Assembly: GCA_002163115.1 (NCBI GenBank)
Contig: MAAI01000087.1
Location: 1-64,000 of the forward strand
Length of the DNA stretch: 64,000 nucleotides
Origin: Methylophaga sp. 41_12_T18
GTDB lineage: Bacteria; Pseudomonadota; Gammaproteobacteria; Nitrosococcales; Methylophagaceae
Reading direction: 5' to 3'
In this document: positions 26,541-35,604 of the stretch, one piece after another
Layout of the letters: each line of letters opens with the position of its first letter
How positions within the stretch are numbered: the stretch's first letter is position 1
Notes under the pieces: model-generated
What the model was told of the DNA's origin: nothing
Database searches by the model: none
Seen by the model: only the letters and a program-made list of their open reading frames with translations
Translations under genes and position numbers: made by a program

Positions 26541-29075
26541 ATGAGTAACAAACAAACACTGGTCGTTATTGGTAACGGTATGGTCGGTCAAAACTTCCTT
26601 GAAAATTTAATGGCAAGTGACATTAAAAGTAACTACAACGTGGTCACTTTTTGTGAAGAGCCATTGGTCGCTTATGATCGAGTTCATTTAAGTGAGTATT
26701 TTGCCGGTAAATCAGCGGCCGACTTGTCCTTAGTCGAAGACGGTTTCTTTGAAACGAATGACATCACCATTCACATGAGTGATAAAGCGGTATCGATTGA
26801 TCGTCAAAATAAAACAGTCACATCGGACAAGGGCATTGTCATAGACTACGATAAGATTGTATTAGCGACAGGTTCAACGGCCTTTATTCCACCGATCCCT
26901 GGAAATGACCGAGATTACTGTATTCCTTACCGAACTATTGCTGATCTAGATGACATGATGGCGGCAGCCAAAGACTCTAAAGTCGGTACAGTTGTTGGTG
27001 GTGGTCTACTAGGTTTAGAAGCTGCCAAAGCATTACGTGACTTGAACTTAGATACGCATGTTGTCCAGTTTGCACCTCGATTGATGGAAGCTCAGTTAGA
27101 TGATGGTGGTGCTGACTTACTTAAAAGTAAAATTGAAGACCTAGGTGTTGGTGTTTTAACCAGTAAAAATACCATCAAGATTGTTGACGGTGATACTTGC
27201 AAGCACAAGATGGTGTTTGCTGATGGCACTGAACATGAAACAGATATGATTTTGTATTCGGCCGGTATTCGCCCGCGTTATGAAATTGCTGCTGACTGTG
27301 GTTTAGAAATAGCTGAACGTGGTGGTGTGGTCATTGATAATCAATGTCTTACGACGGATGCTGATATTTATGCAATCGGTGAGTGTGCATCATGGAATAA
27401 TTTAGTCTACGGCTTGGTTGCGCCAGGTTATGCAATGGCAAGAGCTGTGGTAAGCCACCTAGCGGGTGAAGAGGCTGAGTTTGCCGGTGCTGATATGAGT
27501 ACCAAGTTAAAGTTAAACGGTGTTGATGTTGCCAGTATTGGTGACCCACATGCTTCAACACCAGGTTCTTTGGTTTATACCTACCAAAATGGCGTTGACG
27601 GTATCTATAAACGTATTGTTGTCAGCAATGATAATAAATTATTATTAGGCGCTGTATTAGTGGGTGATGCCTCAGGCTATCCTACTTTGCATCAGTATTT
27701 TTCTAATGAAATTGAACTGCCAGAACATCCAGATTCTTTAATCTTACCTTCACGTTCTGATGAATCTGTTGGCTTAGGCCCCGATGCTTTACCAGCATCA
27801 GCTCAAATTTGTTCTTGTTACGAAGTGACGAAAGGTGAGATTGTTAACGCAATTGAAGGCGGTTGTTGCACCCTAGCATCTGTCAAGGATGCAACCAAAG
27901 CATCGACAGCCTGTGGTGGTTGTGCAGCATTATTGAAATCAGTTGTAGATTGTGAGTTTGAAAAAGCCGGTATGGAAGTTAATACCGATATCTGTGAGCA
28001 CTTTGCCTATACCCGCCAAGATTTATACAACTTTATTTTGGTAGAAGAAATTAAATCGTTCAGCGACTTAATCTCTAAGCACGGTTCCGGTAAAGGCTGT
28101 GAGATTTGTAAGCAAGCAGTAGGTTCTATCTTAGCGTCACAATGGAATGATTATGTTCTGGAAAAAGAACACGTTGGCTTACAAGATACCAATGATACTT
28201 TCCTGGCTAATATTCAAAAAGATGGTACTTATTCAGTAGTACCGAGAATGACCGGTGGTGAAGTAACACCTGAAGGGCTAATTGCGATTGGTCAAATTGC
28301 GAAGAAATATGGCTTATATACTAAAGTTACCGGTGGTCAACGTGTCGATTTATTTGGTGCACGTGTAGATCAATTACCGCCAATTTGGCAGGAACTAATT
28401 GATGCCGGCTTTGAAAGTGGCCATGCCTACGGTAAATCGTTACGCACAGTTAAGTCGTGTGTAGGTAGTACTTGGTGCCGATTCGGTGTCGATGATAGCG
28501 TTGGCTTAGCGGTAGAATTAGAAAATCGTTATAAAGGTTTACGTAGCCCCCATAAAATCAAATTTGCTGTGTCTGGTTGTACCCGTGAATGTGCTGAAGC
28601 GCAAAGCAAAGATATCGGTGTAATTGCTGTTGAAGGCGGTTGGAGCTTATATGTATGTGGTAATGGTGGCATGAAACCTCGCCATGCTGATCTATTTGCA
28701 ACCAACCTTGATAAAGAAACATTAATTAAGTATATCGATAGAGTATTAACGTTTTATGTGCGTACCGCTGACCGTTTGCAACGGACATCAGTATGGATGG
28801 AAAACATGGAAGGTGGCCTTGATTATCTTAAATCTGTGGTCATTGATGACAAATTGGAGCTTTGTGATGAATTAGAATCACAAATGCAGCATGTTGTTGA
28901 TACATATCAATGTGAGTGGAAGACAACCATTGGCGATGAAAGTAAACTAAAACGGTTCCGTCATTTCGTGAATAGTGATAAACATGATGAAAATATTGTC
29001 TTCGTTGAAGAGCGTGGTCAAATACGTCCTGCCAATATTGAAGAGCGTAAACTTTTGAAAGCGGAGAATGCATAA
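26541..29075 (+). CDS. nirB: Assimilatory nitrite reductase [NAD(P)H], large subunit
   Basis: 844 residues from ATG 26,541, the family length. GAGGG 4 bp upstream and a sigma-54 element just before support this start over the upstream GTG at 26,496. Order: FAD/NAD(P) pyridine-nucleotide oxidoreductase (VVIGNGMVGQNF near residue 10; GGGLLGLEAAKAL near 155), a BFD-like [2Fe-2S] domain (CSCYEVTKGEIVNAI, ACGGC; around residue 430-480), a second Cys-rich segment (CEICKQAV), then the sirohaem/[4Fe-4S] half with CVGSTWCRFG and CTRECAEAQ. It reduces nitrite to ammonium in the cytoplasm using NAD(P)H. It overlaps nirD by one base. Confidence 0.97.
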   Translation: MSNKQTLVVIGNGMVGQNFLENLMASDIKSNYNVVTFCEEPLVAYDRVHLSEYFAGKSAADLSLVEDGFFETNDITIHMSDKAVSIDRQNKTVTSDKGIVIDYDKIVLATGSTAFIPPIPGNDRDYCIPYRTIADLDDMMAAAKDSKVGTVVGGGLLGLEAAKALRDLNLDTHVVQFAPRLMEAQLDDGGADLLKSKIEDLGVGVLTSKNTIKIVDGDTCKHKMVFADGTEHETDMILYSAGIRPRYEIAADCGLEIAERGGVVIDNQCLTTDADIYAIGECASWNNLVYGLVAPGYAMARAVVSHLAGEEAEFAGADMSTKLKLNGVDVASIGDPHASTPGSLVYTYQNGVDGIYKRIVVSNDNKLLLGAVLVGDASGYPTLHQYFSNEIELPEHPDSLILPSRSDESVGLGPDALPASAQICSCYEVTKGEIVNAIEGGCCTLASVKDATKASTACGGCAALLKSVVDCEFEKAGMEVNTDICEHFAYTRQDLYNFILVEEIKSFSDLISKHGSGKGCEICKQAVGSILASQWNDYVLEKEHVGLQDTNDTFLANIQKDGTYSVVPRMTGGEVTPEGLIAIGQIAKKYGLYTKVTGGQRVDLFGARVDQLPPIWQELIDAGFESGHAYGKSLRTVKSCVGSTWCRFGVDDSVGLAVELENRYKGLRSPHKIKFAVSGCTRECAEAQSKDIGVIAVEGGWSLYVCGNGGMKPRHADLFATNLDKETLIKYIDRVLTFYVRTADRLQRTSVWMENMEGGLDYLKSVVIDDKLELCDELESQMQHVVDTYQCEWKTTIGDESKLKRFRHFVNSDKHDENIVFVEERGQIRPANIEERKLLKAENA

Positions 29076-29401
29076 TGGCAAATTGGTTAGACGTATGTAG
29101 CATTGATGACTTACAACCAAATTCGGGTGTATGTGCTTTAGTTGCAGAGCAACAAGTCGCTATTTTTTACATGCCAGAAGACAACGCTGTTTATGCAATT
29201 AATAATTACGACCCTTTCAGCGATATTAATGTTTTATCTCGCGGCTTGATTGGTGATATCAAAGGTGAGGCGATGGTAGCCTCACCTATTTACAAGCAAC
29301 ACTTTAACCTTAAAACCGGTGTTTGTTTTGAAGATGAAACAGTCAAAATTGATGCCTATGAAATTCGAATAAATAATGAGCGTGTTGAAGTGAAAATTTA
29401 A
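29075..29401 (+). CDS. nirD: Nitrite reductase small subunit
   Basis: 108 residues with the Rieske-like fold of NirD. The iron-ligating Cys/His pairs of true Rieske proteins are absent, as normal for NirD; SPIYKQHFNLKTGVCFED is the conserved block. It binds NirB to form the active NAD(P)H nitrite reductase. Its start codon overlaps the nirB stop (TAATG). Confidence 0.95.
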   Translation: MANWLDVCSIDDLQPNSGVCALVAEQQVAIFYMPEDNAVYAINNYDPFSDINVLSRGLIGDIKGEAMVASPIYKQHFNLKTGVCFEDETVKIDAYEIRINNERVEVKI

Positions 29402-29417
29402 TTAACTGGAGCCAAGA

Positions 29418-30347
29418 ATGACCCTAGATTATTTTGTAGCCGATGTATTTACCAACCAGATATTTTCTGGAGCACAGATAGCTGTATTTCCAAATGCAGA
29501 TGATTTGACAGACGAACAAATGACGTTGATTTCTAGGGAAATTAATCTGTGGGAAACGGTATTCATTTTCAAACCGACCAATAACGATGCAACACGAAAA
29601 ATGCGTGTTTTTTCGCCTCGGGGAGTTGAAATTGATTTTGCCGGCCATCCACTTATTGCTGCGGCATTTGTATTAGGCGAGACTGGAGTAGTTGATACCT
29701 CGCAAGAAAATGTATCAATTACGGTGCAACAAAACTCTGGTGATATAGACGTTAGTATTTCGTCAACAGATGGCAAAGTGACATTTGTGCAGTTTGCTAA
29801 GACGGTGTCTTCAGTTATTGATCGGTATACGCCTTCAGCAACAGAAATCGCTAAATTCTTGGGTATTGATGCTGATGATATTGATCATAATAAATACTCG
29901 ACTCGTCTAGTATCGTGTGGCTATCCGTATTTGATCGTACCTGTATGGAACTACGCAGCGGTGAGAAAAGCCAAGTTTGATTATGCGGCATGGAGCCATT
30001 CTGCAGGTCCGCAAACTGCCGCCCAAGAAATTTTATTATTTTCTCCAAAAACACCACATGTCGACTCTGATTTTCATGTCCGTTTATTAGGGCCTAACAT
30101 TGGTATCAATGATGATCCACCGGTAGGGAGTGTGACACCTTCTTTTGCTGCCTACCTCTGTTCGTTTGATATTACCCAGCTGGGCACACATGCCTTCTCA
30201 GTGTGTCGAGGCGATGCTGCTGTTCGTCGTAGTGTCATCAATGTCGAGATGGACAATAAGAAAAAACCGGATCTGGCCTTACGTATCGGTGGCGAAGCGG
30301 TCATGGTATCTGAAGGCAGAATGCATATACCTGCCAAGGCAAGTTAA
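29418..30347 (+). CDS. PhzF family protein (isomerase/epimerase-like)
   Basis: 309 residues. YFVADVFTNQIFSGAQIAVF at the N-terminus, NLWETVFIF (Glu in the catalytic position of PhzF) and GVEIDFAGHPLIAAAFVLGE are the family signature. PhzF proteins catalyse isomerisations such as that of dihydro-hydroxyanthranilate; most family members have unknown substrates. It sits 16 bp after nirD with CTGGAG as ribosome-binding site and ends at a strong terminator, so it is in the nirBD operon. A role in nitrite assimilation is not established; it may deal with a side product or be a passenger. Confidence 0.88.
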   Translation: MTLDYFVADVFTNQIFSGAQIAVFPNADDLTDEQMTLISREINLWETVFIFKPTNNDATRKMRVFSPRGVEIDFAGHPLIAAAFVLGETGVVDTSQENVSITVQQNSGDIDVSISSTDGKVTFVQFAKTVSSVIDRYTPSATEIAKFLGIDADDIDHNKYSTRLVSCGYPYLIVPVWNYAAVRKAKFDYAAWSHSAGPQTAAQEILLFSPKTPHVDSDFHVRLLGPNIGINDDPPVGSVTPSFAAYLCSFDITQLGTHAFSVCRGDAAVRRSVINVEMDNKKKPDLALRIGGEAVMVSEGRMHIPAKAS

Positions 30348-30383
30348 CAACTAATGCATATAGCATTAATGTAGCAGTATAGA

Positions 30384-30417
30384 AAGACTCTATTGTTTTC
30401 AATAGGGTCTTTTTTAT
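30384..30417 (+). terminator. Rho-independent terminator of nirBD-phzF operon
   Basis: Arms AAGACTCTATTG and CAATAGGGTCTT (one G-T pair) with a TTTT loop, followed by TTTTATT. Confidence 0.92.
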
Positions 30418-30469
30418 TGCCAAAAAAATCATTTTTTATTTTAGCTATTATTCTTGAGATAGAGGAAGT

Positions 30470-30486
30470 TTGGCCTAGTCTTTGCG
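30470..30486 (+). promoter_or_regulatory. Sigma-54 (-24/-12) element upstream of the molybdoenzyme gene
   Basis: TTGGCCTAGTCTTTGCG has the TTGG...TTTGC form with GG and GC 10 bp apart. The predicted start is near 30,497, leaving about 120 nt of leader before ATG 30,620. Confidence 0.68.
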
Positions 30487-30574
30487 TATGAATATTAAAT
30501 TGTAAAAAATCGTATTAATAAGTAAACAACCCGTACTTAAATGGGGCGAATGATAAGTTTATTAGCTTGTTTTC

Positions 30575-30589
30575 GCACTTGTTAGGTGC
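30575..30589. promoter_or_regulatory. NtrC-type dyad in the leader of the molybdoenzyme gene
   Basis: GCACTTGTTAGGTGC fits GCAC-N7-GTGC. It lies downstream of the sigma-54 element at 30,470, an uncommon place for an enhancer, so it could act from downstream or as a repressing site. Confidence 0.5.
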
Positions 30590-30619
30590 AACCGCATTAG
30601 TTAATAGAGGCAAATTTTT

Positions 30620-32830
30620 ATGTTTTTTAAACGTAAAGAAAAAAACCCAATCCGCATAGTGGACAAAAAAGTTCATGAGTGGAAATATACCACCTGTGGT
30701 TATTGTTCGACTGGCTGTTCTATCGAAGTCGGCTTAAACGAAGAGGGTAAGGCTGTTGCTACCCGAGGCAATGCAAATGCCGATGTAAACCGTGGCAAGT
30801 TATGCATTAAAGGCATCTTCGAACACGAACTATTTGATGCGGCTGGTCGTGGTGATAAACCATTGATGCGAGACAAGCCATACGAGCCATGGAAAAAAAC
30901 GGATTGGGACACTACGCTTGATCATATGGGCTCAGAAATTCAACGAATTCAAGAAACATACGGTCGCGATAGTTTTGCCATTGTGTCTACTGGCCAAATT
31001 TTAACGGAAGAGTTCTACTCTTTAGGTAAGTTGGCTCGCGGTTGTATCGGTACTAACAACTATGATGGCAATACCACTTTGTGTATGGCCTCTGCGGTAT
31101 CAGGTTATAAACGTTCATTCGGTTCTGATGGCCCTCCTGGTTGTTATGAAGATTTTGAACATACTGAATGTTTGATCGCCTGGGGTTCCAACTTACCAGA
31201 ACAACATCCTATTATTTACTGGCGTCTAAAAGAAGCCTTAGAAAAGCGTAAATTTCCAGTCATAGTTATCGATCCGCGGGTGACGATGTTTGCCCAATTT
31301 GCCGATATGCACTTGGCGATCACACCGGGTACCGATGTCGCGTTAATGAATAGTTTGATGTACGTGATTTTAGACGAAGGTCTAGAAGATCGTGATTACA
31401 TCGATAAACATACCAAAGGCATCGAAGCAGTAGAAGCCTGTGTTAAAGATTATGATCCCGTCAGTGCTTCAAAAATCTGTGGTATTGATGAAGATACGAT
31501 TCGCAATGTTGCCCGCTTATATGCAAAAGCCGGCGCAGCAATGGGTATCTGGACGATGGGAATCAATCAAAGTACTCATGGTTCAGATGGTGTAGTCGGT
31601 ATTAATAGTCTGGCATTATTGACTGGTAACATCGGTAAACCCGGTGGTACTAGCTTATCAATCACTGGCCAATGTAATGCAATGGGTACTCGTGAGTGGT
31701 CTTCATGTTCTGGTTTGCCTGGTTATCGTTACTTAGAAAATCCAGAAGATCGGAAAGAGATTGCTGAATTTTGGGGCATTGATGAAGAGTTCTTCCCTAA
31801 AAAACGCGGTATGGCGCAAACGGATATTTTTCCTGCCATTGAAACCGGACAAATCAAAGGTTTATGGTTGGTAGCAACTAATCCGATGACCTCAATGCCC
31901 AATACCGCGCGTATTCGTAAAACCTTAGAAAAGTTAGATTTCTTAGTTGTTCAAGATGCCTATGCTGATGTTGAGACCACTGAGTACGCCCATATGTATT
32001 TACCGGCTGCGGTTTGGGCTGAAAAAGAAGGCTGTTTTACCAATACTGAGCGTCGTGTCAATATCGTACGTCAAGTGGTCAAACCAAAAGGTGATTCTAA
32101 GACCGATTTCTGGATCTTTAAAGAACTCGCTAAACGTTTCCCAAATGGTCAGAAAATTCATTTCCCAGAGACACCAGAAGGTGCCTTTAATGAAATGAAA
32201 CAATTGTCGAAAGGCGGGGATCGTACTTTAGATATTTCAGGAATGACCCACGATAAGATCGAAGAAGCTTGTGGTATCCAATGGCCATACCGTGAAGAAG
32301 ATGAGGATGAAGGTGTGGCAGGTGGCGACGTGAAAGGCAGTTCGCGCTTGTATACCGATGGTAAATTCCAAACAGCGGATGGCAAGGCAAACCTAATTCC
32401 ATTACCGTTCATTGATAACAATGAAGTGCCCGATGATGATTATCCATTCTGGATGAATAGTGGCCGTGTTGTAGAGCATTTTCATACCCGTACCCGTACT
32501 GGCAAAATCGGTAACATGAATAAATACAGTCCAACACCGTATATGGAAATGAACCCAGATGCGGCAGCGGACTTAGGTGTTAAACATCAATCCTATGTAC
32601 GTATCGCCAGCCGTCGTGGTGATGCGGTAGTCATGGTGCAACTCACACAACGAGTATCTCGCAATATGGTGTTTATCCCATTCCATTTCCATGATTGTGT
32701 TAACCGGGTTTCGCTTGGTTTGTTAGACCCACATTCACGTCAACCTGCATTTAAACAATGTGCTGTGCGCATTGAACCTGTCGACCAAGATTGGGCGGGT
32801 AAATTAAATGTTGAACGTCGTACCTACTAG
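30620..32830 (+). CDS. Molybdopterin oxidoreductase, NasA/NapA-like catalytic subunit
   Basis: 736 residues of the bis-molybdopterin oxidoreductase family, with no signal peptide, so cytoplasmic. CGYCSTGC followed by KLCIKG ligates a [4Fe-4S] cluster near residues 33-65. LCMASAVSGYKR carries the Cys expected to bind Mo, the same block as in nitrate reductases NasA and NapA. Unlike the NasA at 36,830-39,475 it lacks the C-terminal [2Fe-2S] domain. It is followed 11 bp later by a fused Fe-S/membrane-anchor subunit, so electrons probably come from quinol. A quinol-linked assimilatory nitrate reductase is the simplest reading, but the substrate is not proven; a formate dehydrogenase-like role is less likely given the NasA-type Mo-site block. 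Confidence 0.82.
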   Translation: MFFKRKEKNPIRIVDKKVHEWKYTTCGYCSTGCSIEVGLNEEGKAVATRGNANADVNRGKLCIKGIFEHELFDAAGRGDKPLMRDKPYEPWKKTDWDTTLDHMGSEIQRIQETYGRDSFAIVSTGQILTEEFYSLGKLARGCIGTNNYDGNTTLCMASAVSGYKRSFGSDGPPGCYEDFEHTECLIAWGSNLPEQHPIIYWRLKEALEKRKFPVIVIDPRVTMFAQFADMHLAITPGTDVALMNSLMYVILDEGLEDRDYIDKHTKGIEAVEACVKDYDPVSASKICGIDEDTIRNVARLYAKAGAAMGIWTMGINQSTHGSDGVVGINSLALLTGNIGKPGGTSLSITGQCNAMGTREWSSCSGLPGYRYLENPEDRKEIAEFWGIDEEFFPKKRGMAQTDIFPAIETGQIKGLWLVATNPMTSMPNTARIRKTLEKLDFLVVQDAYADVETTEYAHMYLPAAVWAEKEGCFTNTERRVNIVRQVVKPKGDSKTDFWIFKELAKRFPNGQKIHFPETPEGAFNEMKQLSKGGDRTLDISGMTHDKIEEACGIQWPYREEDEDEGVAGGDVKGSSRLYTDGKFQTADGKANLIPLPFIDNNEVPDDDYPFWMNSGRVVEHFHTRTRTGKIGNMNKYSPTPYMEMNPDAAADLGVKHQSYVRIASRRGDAVVMVQLTQRVSRNMVFIPFHFHDCVNRVSLGLLDPHSRQPAFKQCAVRIEPVDQDWAGKLNVERRTY

Positions 32831-32841
32831 GGCTGGAGTGA

Positions 32842-34929
32842 ATGATGAATAAACAAGAAAATAAGAGTGAAATTGGCGTTCAATATTTTGATGTCAAAAA
32901 CATTGGTAAAGTGCCACCACTGCCAGCAGCGGGTAAGAAAAGTTCCCATAAGCCAGCGATAGAAATTGGTAACCGTGAAGATAATATGACCTCGGTTCAA
33001 AAAGGATTACGTCGTTATAACCCTTGGTTCATGATGCGTAACTATTTAGATACCATCGGTACTAATGCATCTATTTTGGATGATACGCCGCGAGCTATTT
33101 TTGATGTACGTAGTGGTGAGCGTGATTATGCTAAGTTAAATGATCCTGAAGTTAATGATGCTAACCGTTACGGTACTAAAATTGACTTACTAGATCTGGC
33201 CGATGTTGAAATTCCTGAAGAACGGTCAATGTTCATTAACGGCAACCCTGAAGTGGGTTGTAATCCAAACCGCAATAAACAACATGGTTTTCACTTTACC
33301 GCTGATAACTGTATCGGCTGTCATGCTTGTGAAGCCGCATGTAGTGAAAAAAATGATAATCCAGCCCATTTAGCCTTCCGTTCGGTCGGTTATGTAGAAG
33401 GCGGCTCATTCCCTGATTACAAACGCATGAACATTTCAATGGCGTGTAATCATTGTGATAACCCTGTGTGTATGAAAGGTTGTCCGACTAAAGCTTATAC
33501 CAAACATGCTGAATATGGTGCGGTTTTACAAGATCCTGAAACCTGTTTTGGTTGTGGTTACTGTACTTGGGTATGCCCATACAATGCACCGCAATTAGAT
33601 CCTGTAAAAGGTGAAGTTTCTAAATGTAATATGTGTGTAGATCGATTAGAAGTCGGTTTGAAACCTGCCTGTGTATCAGCGTGTTTAGGTAATGCGTTGA
33701 ACTTTGGTGTGGTTGAAAATATGCCGGACAATCGTGAGCAAATTAAAACGTCGATTCCTGGTTTCCCTGATCCATCGATTACCAATCCAAATATTCGTTT
33801 CCAGCAAACAAAGTCAATGCCAAATGAAATGGGCCGTACTGATGATATGCCAATCAAATATCATAAAGAAGCAGACGGTACATTCCGTTCGGTAGTTGAT
33901 GAAAAGCAAGGTAAAGAAAGCTTCTGGAACTTATCTCGTTTAAGTTCACGTGAAAATCCATTGGTGATATTCACGTTGTTTACCCAAGCTTCAATCGGTG
34001 CATTTATGGTGCTATTGCTGGGTGATTTACTGGGCATTGAAAGTCTAGTCGCTGTCAAAAATAGTATCGCTTATATTCCATTATTAATGGTGATGGCTGC
34101 AGCTCAAGCGATTGGCTTATTACTGTCTACGATGCATTTGGGTAAGCCGATGCGTTTCTATCGTGGCTTTAATAACTTGCGTTATTCGCCATTGAGTCGC
34201 GAAGCCTTAGGTGTTGCCATGTATTTCACTGGTTTAGCTGGCTTGACTGCGCTTGAAATTGTCACGATATGGGTGCCGCTAGAGATATTTGAAACGCTAA
34301 AACTAGTTGCAATTGGCTTTGCTGTTATAAGTGGCCTACTGGGTTTATATTTCATGTGTCAAAGTTACCGAATTCCAGCTCGTCCATTTTGGAATCACTG
34401 GCAAGTATCAACCACTTTCTTCGGTACAATGTTTAGTTTAGGTGGGATTTTATTGGCGATCATTGCCGTGCCTACCTTAGCGTTTATCGGCCAAGATTTC
34501 ACCGCGTTATTGCAGTTGAGTTCAGGTTTGGTGATGTTAGGTTTATTAGCTGAAGGCTTAGGTTTATTGGCCCATGCGAAATACTTAAATACTGAAAGTG
34601 GTGAAGGTGGTGCTGCACACTATATTCAACAAACTACATTTGGCAAAAGCTATATAGCACGTAACGTGTTACTTGCAGTTGGTGTAGTAATCACCGCGGT
34701 AATTAGCTTAGCATTAGCCGAAACAACACTCGGTTTGGTATTAGCAGCCTTAGTTGCTCCGACTATTTTAATTGCCTTATTGATGGGCCGAGCCTTGTTT
34801 TATGTATTGGTTATACCAACAACGATGCCTGGTGCCTTTTTCTGGAAGAATAAAGGCTTTGAGCAACATGCACGTGATATTGGTTTAGCGGAAATGCCTC
34901 AAGTGGGTGTAGTACCAGATCTGCATTAA
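32842..34929 (+). CDS. DmsB-DmsC type fusion: four-cluster ferredoxin plus membrane anchor
   Basis: 695 residues in two parts. Residues about 145-290 contain four cysteine groups (CIGCHACEAAC, CNHCDNPVCMKGC, CFGCGYCTWVC, CNMC...CVSAC) that would bind four [4Fe-4S] clusters, as in DmsB. Residues about 370-690 hold about eight membrane helices resembling the DmsC/YnfH quinol-binding anchor (ENPLVIFTLFTQASIGAFM begins it). The first 140 residues precede the ferredoxin domain and are unassigned. As partner of the upstream molybdoenzyme it would pass electrons from the quinol pool to a cytoplasmic active site. GCTGGAG lies before ATG 32,842/32,845. DmsB and DmsC are separate proteins in E. coli. 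Confidence 0.85.
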   Translation: MMNKQENKSEIGVQYFDVKNIGKVPPLPAAGKKSSHKPAIEIGNREDNMTSVQKGLRRYNPWFMMRNYLDTIGTNASILDDTPRAIFDVRSGERDYAKLNDPEVNDANRYGTKIDLLDLADVEIPEERSMFINGNPEVGCNPNRNKQHGFHFTADNCIGCHACEAACSEKNDNPAHLAFRSVGYVEGGSFPDYKRMNISMACNHCDNPVCMKGCPTKAYTKHAEYGAVLQDPETCFGCGYCTWVCPYNAPQLDPVKGEVSKCNMCVDRLEVGLKPACVSACLGNALNFGVVENMPDNREQIKTSIPGFPDPSITNPNIRFQQTKSMPNEMGRTDDMPIKYHKEADGTFRSVVDEKQGKESFWNLSRLSSRENPLVIFTLFTQASIGAFMVLLLGDLLGIESLVAVKNSIAYIPLLMVMAAAQAIGLLLSTMHLGKPMRFYRGFNNLRYSPLSREALGVAMYFTGLAGLTALEIVTIWVPLEIFETLKLVAIGFAVISGLLGLYFMCQSYRIPARPFWNHWQVSTTFFGTMFSLGGILLAIIAVPTLAFIGQDFTALLQLSSGLVMLGLLAEGLGLLAHAKYLNTESGEGGAAHYIQQTTFGKSYIARNVLLAVGVVITAVISLALAETTLGLVLAALVAPTILIALLMGRALFYVLVIPTTMPGAFFWKNKGFEQHARDIGLAEMPQVGVVPDLH

Positions 34930-34948
34930 GCAGTAGATAAATAAAGAT

Positions 34949-34995
34949 GACTATTGAGCAATGCTGTTAGTGTTGCTCAATAGTCGTTAACTTTT
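34949..34995 (+). terminator. Strong hairpin with delayed T-run, possible terminator or attenuator
   Basis: Perfect 13-bp arms GACTATTGAGCAA and TTGCTCAATAGTC with an 11-nt loop, followed by GTTAAC and five T. The T-run starts 6 nt after the stem, so termination may be partial. It separates the anchor gene from the small protein gene. Confidence 0.6.
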
Positions 34996-35021
34996 TATAA
35001 AAGAGATAGTAATCGTAGTTT

Positions 35022-35405
35022 ATGACCTTAGATGACATTAAAAATAAGACCTGTTTAGTTGGTTTAACCTATCTGGCTGCCAATGGCGATATCTTAAAAC
35101 AAACGCAAGTTGCAGGCACCGTTATTAAAACGGATGCTGAAGAAGGTATTTCTATTCAGTTAATGTTAATAGCAGGCCAGCAATCGACCACAGATAAACC
35201 GGCTGTTTTTCATTTACCACCGTCACTGGATGCTTGGCACGAAGCGACCACTGGTCATTTTAAAAATGCTGATCATAATATTGATATCACCGATCCTGAC
35301 TATTTTGTCACTTGGGATATCATTAAGAAAAAAGACGATACACCTGAAGGGACACATGAGTGGTGGGAATGGCTGCCGCGCACATCAAAACCAAACGTTA
35401 GTTAA
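35022..35405 (+). CDS. Conserved small protein of unknown function
   Basis: 127 residues, acidic, no signal peptide or membrane helix, no cysteine pattern beyond one Cys. The start MTLDDIKNKTCLVGLTYL and the tail with TWDIIKK and HEWWEWLP resemble a widespread uncharacterised family as far as I recall it; I cannot confirm the match here. It lies between the membrane-anchor gene and the flavoprotein gene in the nitrate island, after a hairpin. No catalytic residues can be named and no function is claimed. Confidence 0.7.
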   Translation: MTLDDIKNKTCLVGLTYLAANGDILKQTQVAGTVIKTDAEEGISIQLMLIAGQQSTTDKPAVFHLPPSLDAWHEATTGHFKNADHNIDITDPDYFVTWDIIKKKDDTPEGTHEWWEWLPRTSKPNVS

Positions 35406-35604
35406 TGGTTGTATCAGCTAGTTAACAAGTAACACTCTTCGATTCATTTCTCACTGAATTATGGTGCATTTCACCATTAATAGGCATAAGATCTAATCAA
35501 TAATATGGCTCAATATTAAGTCGTCATATTTGATGTTAGCTCTGTTTATGTAATCGATTTTATACATAAGATTGTTTATTGATATTAAGGATCATGATTC
35601 ATTA

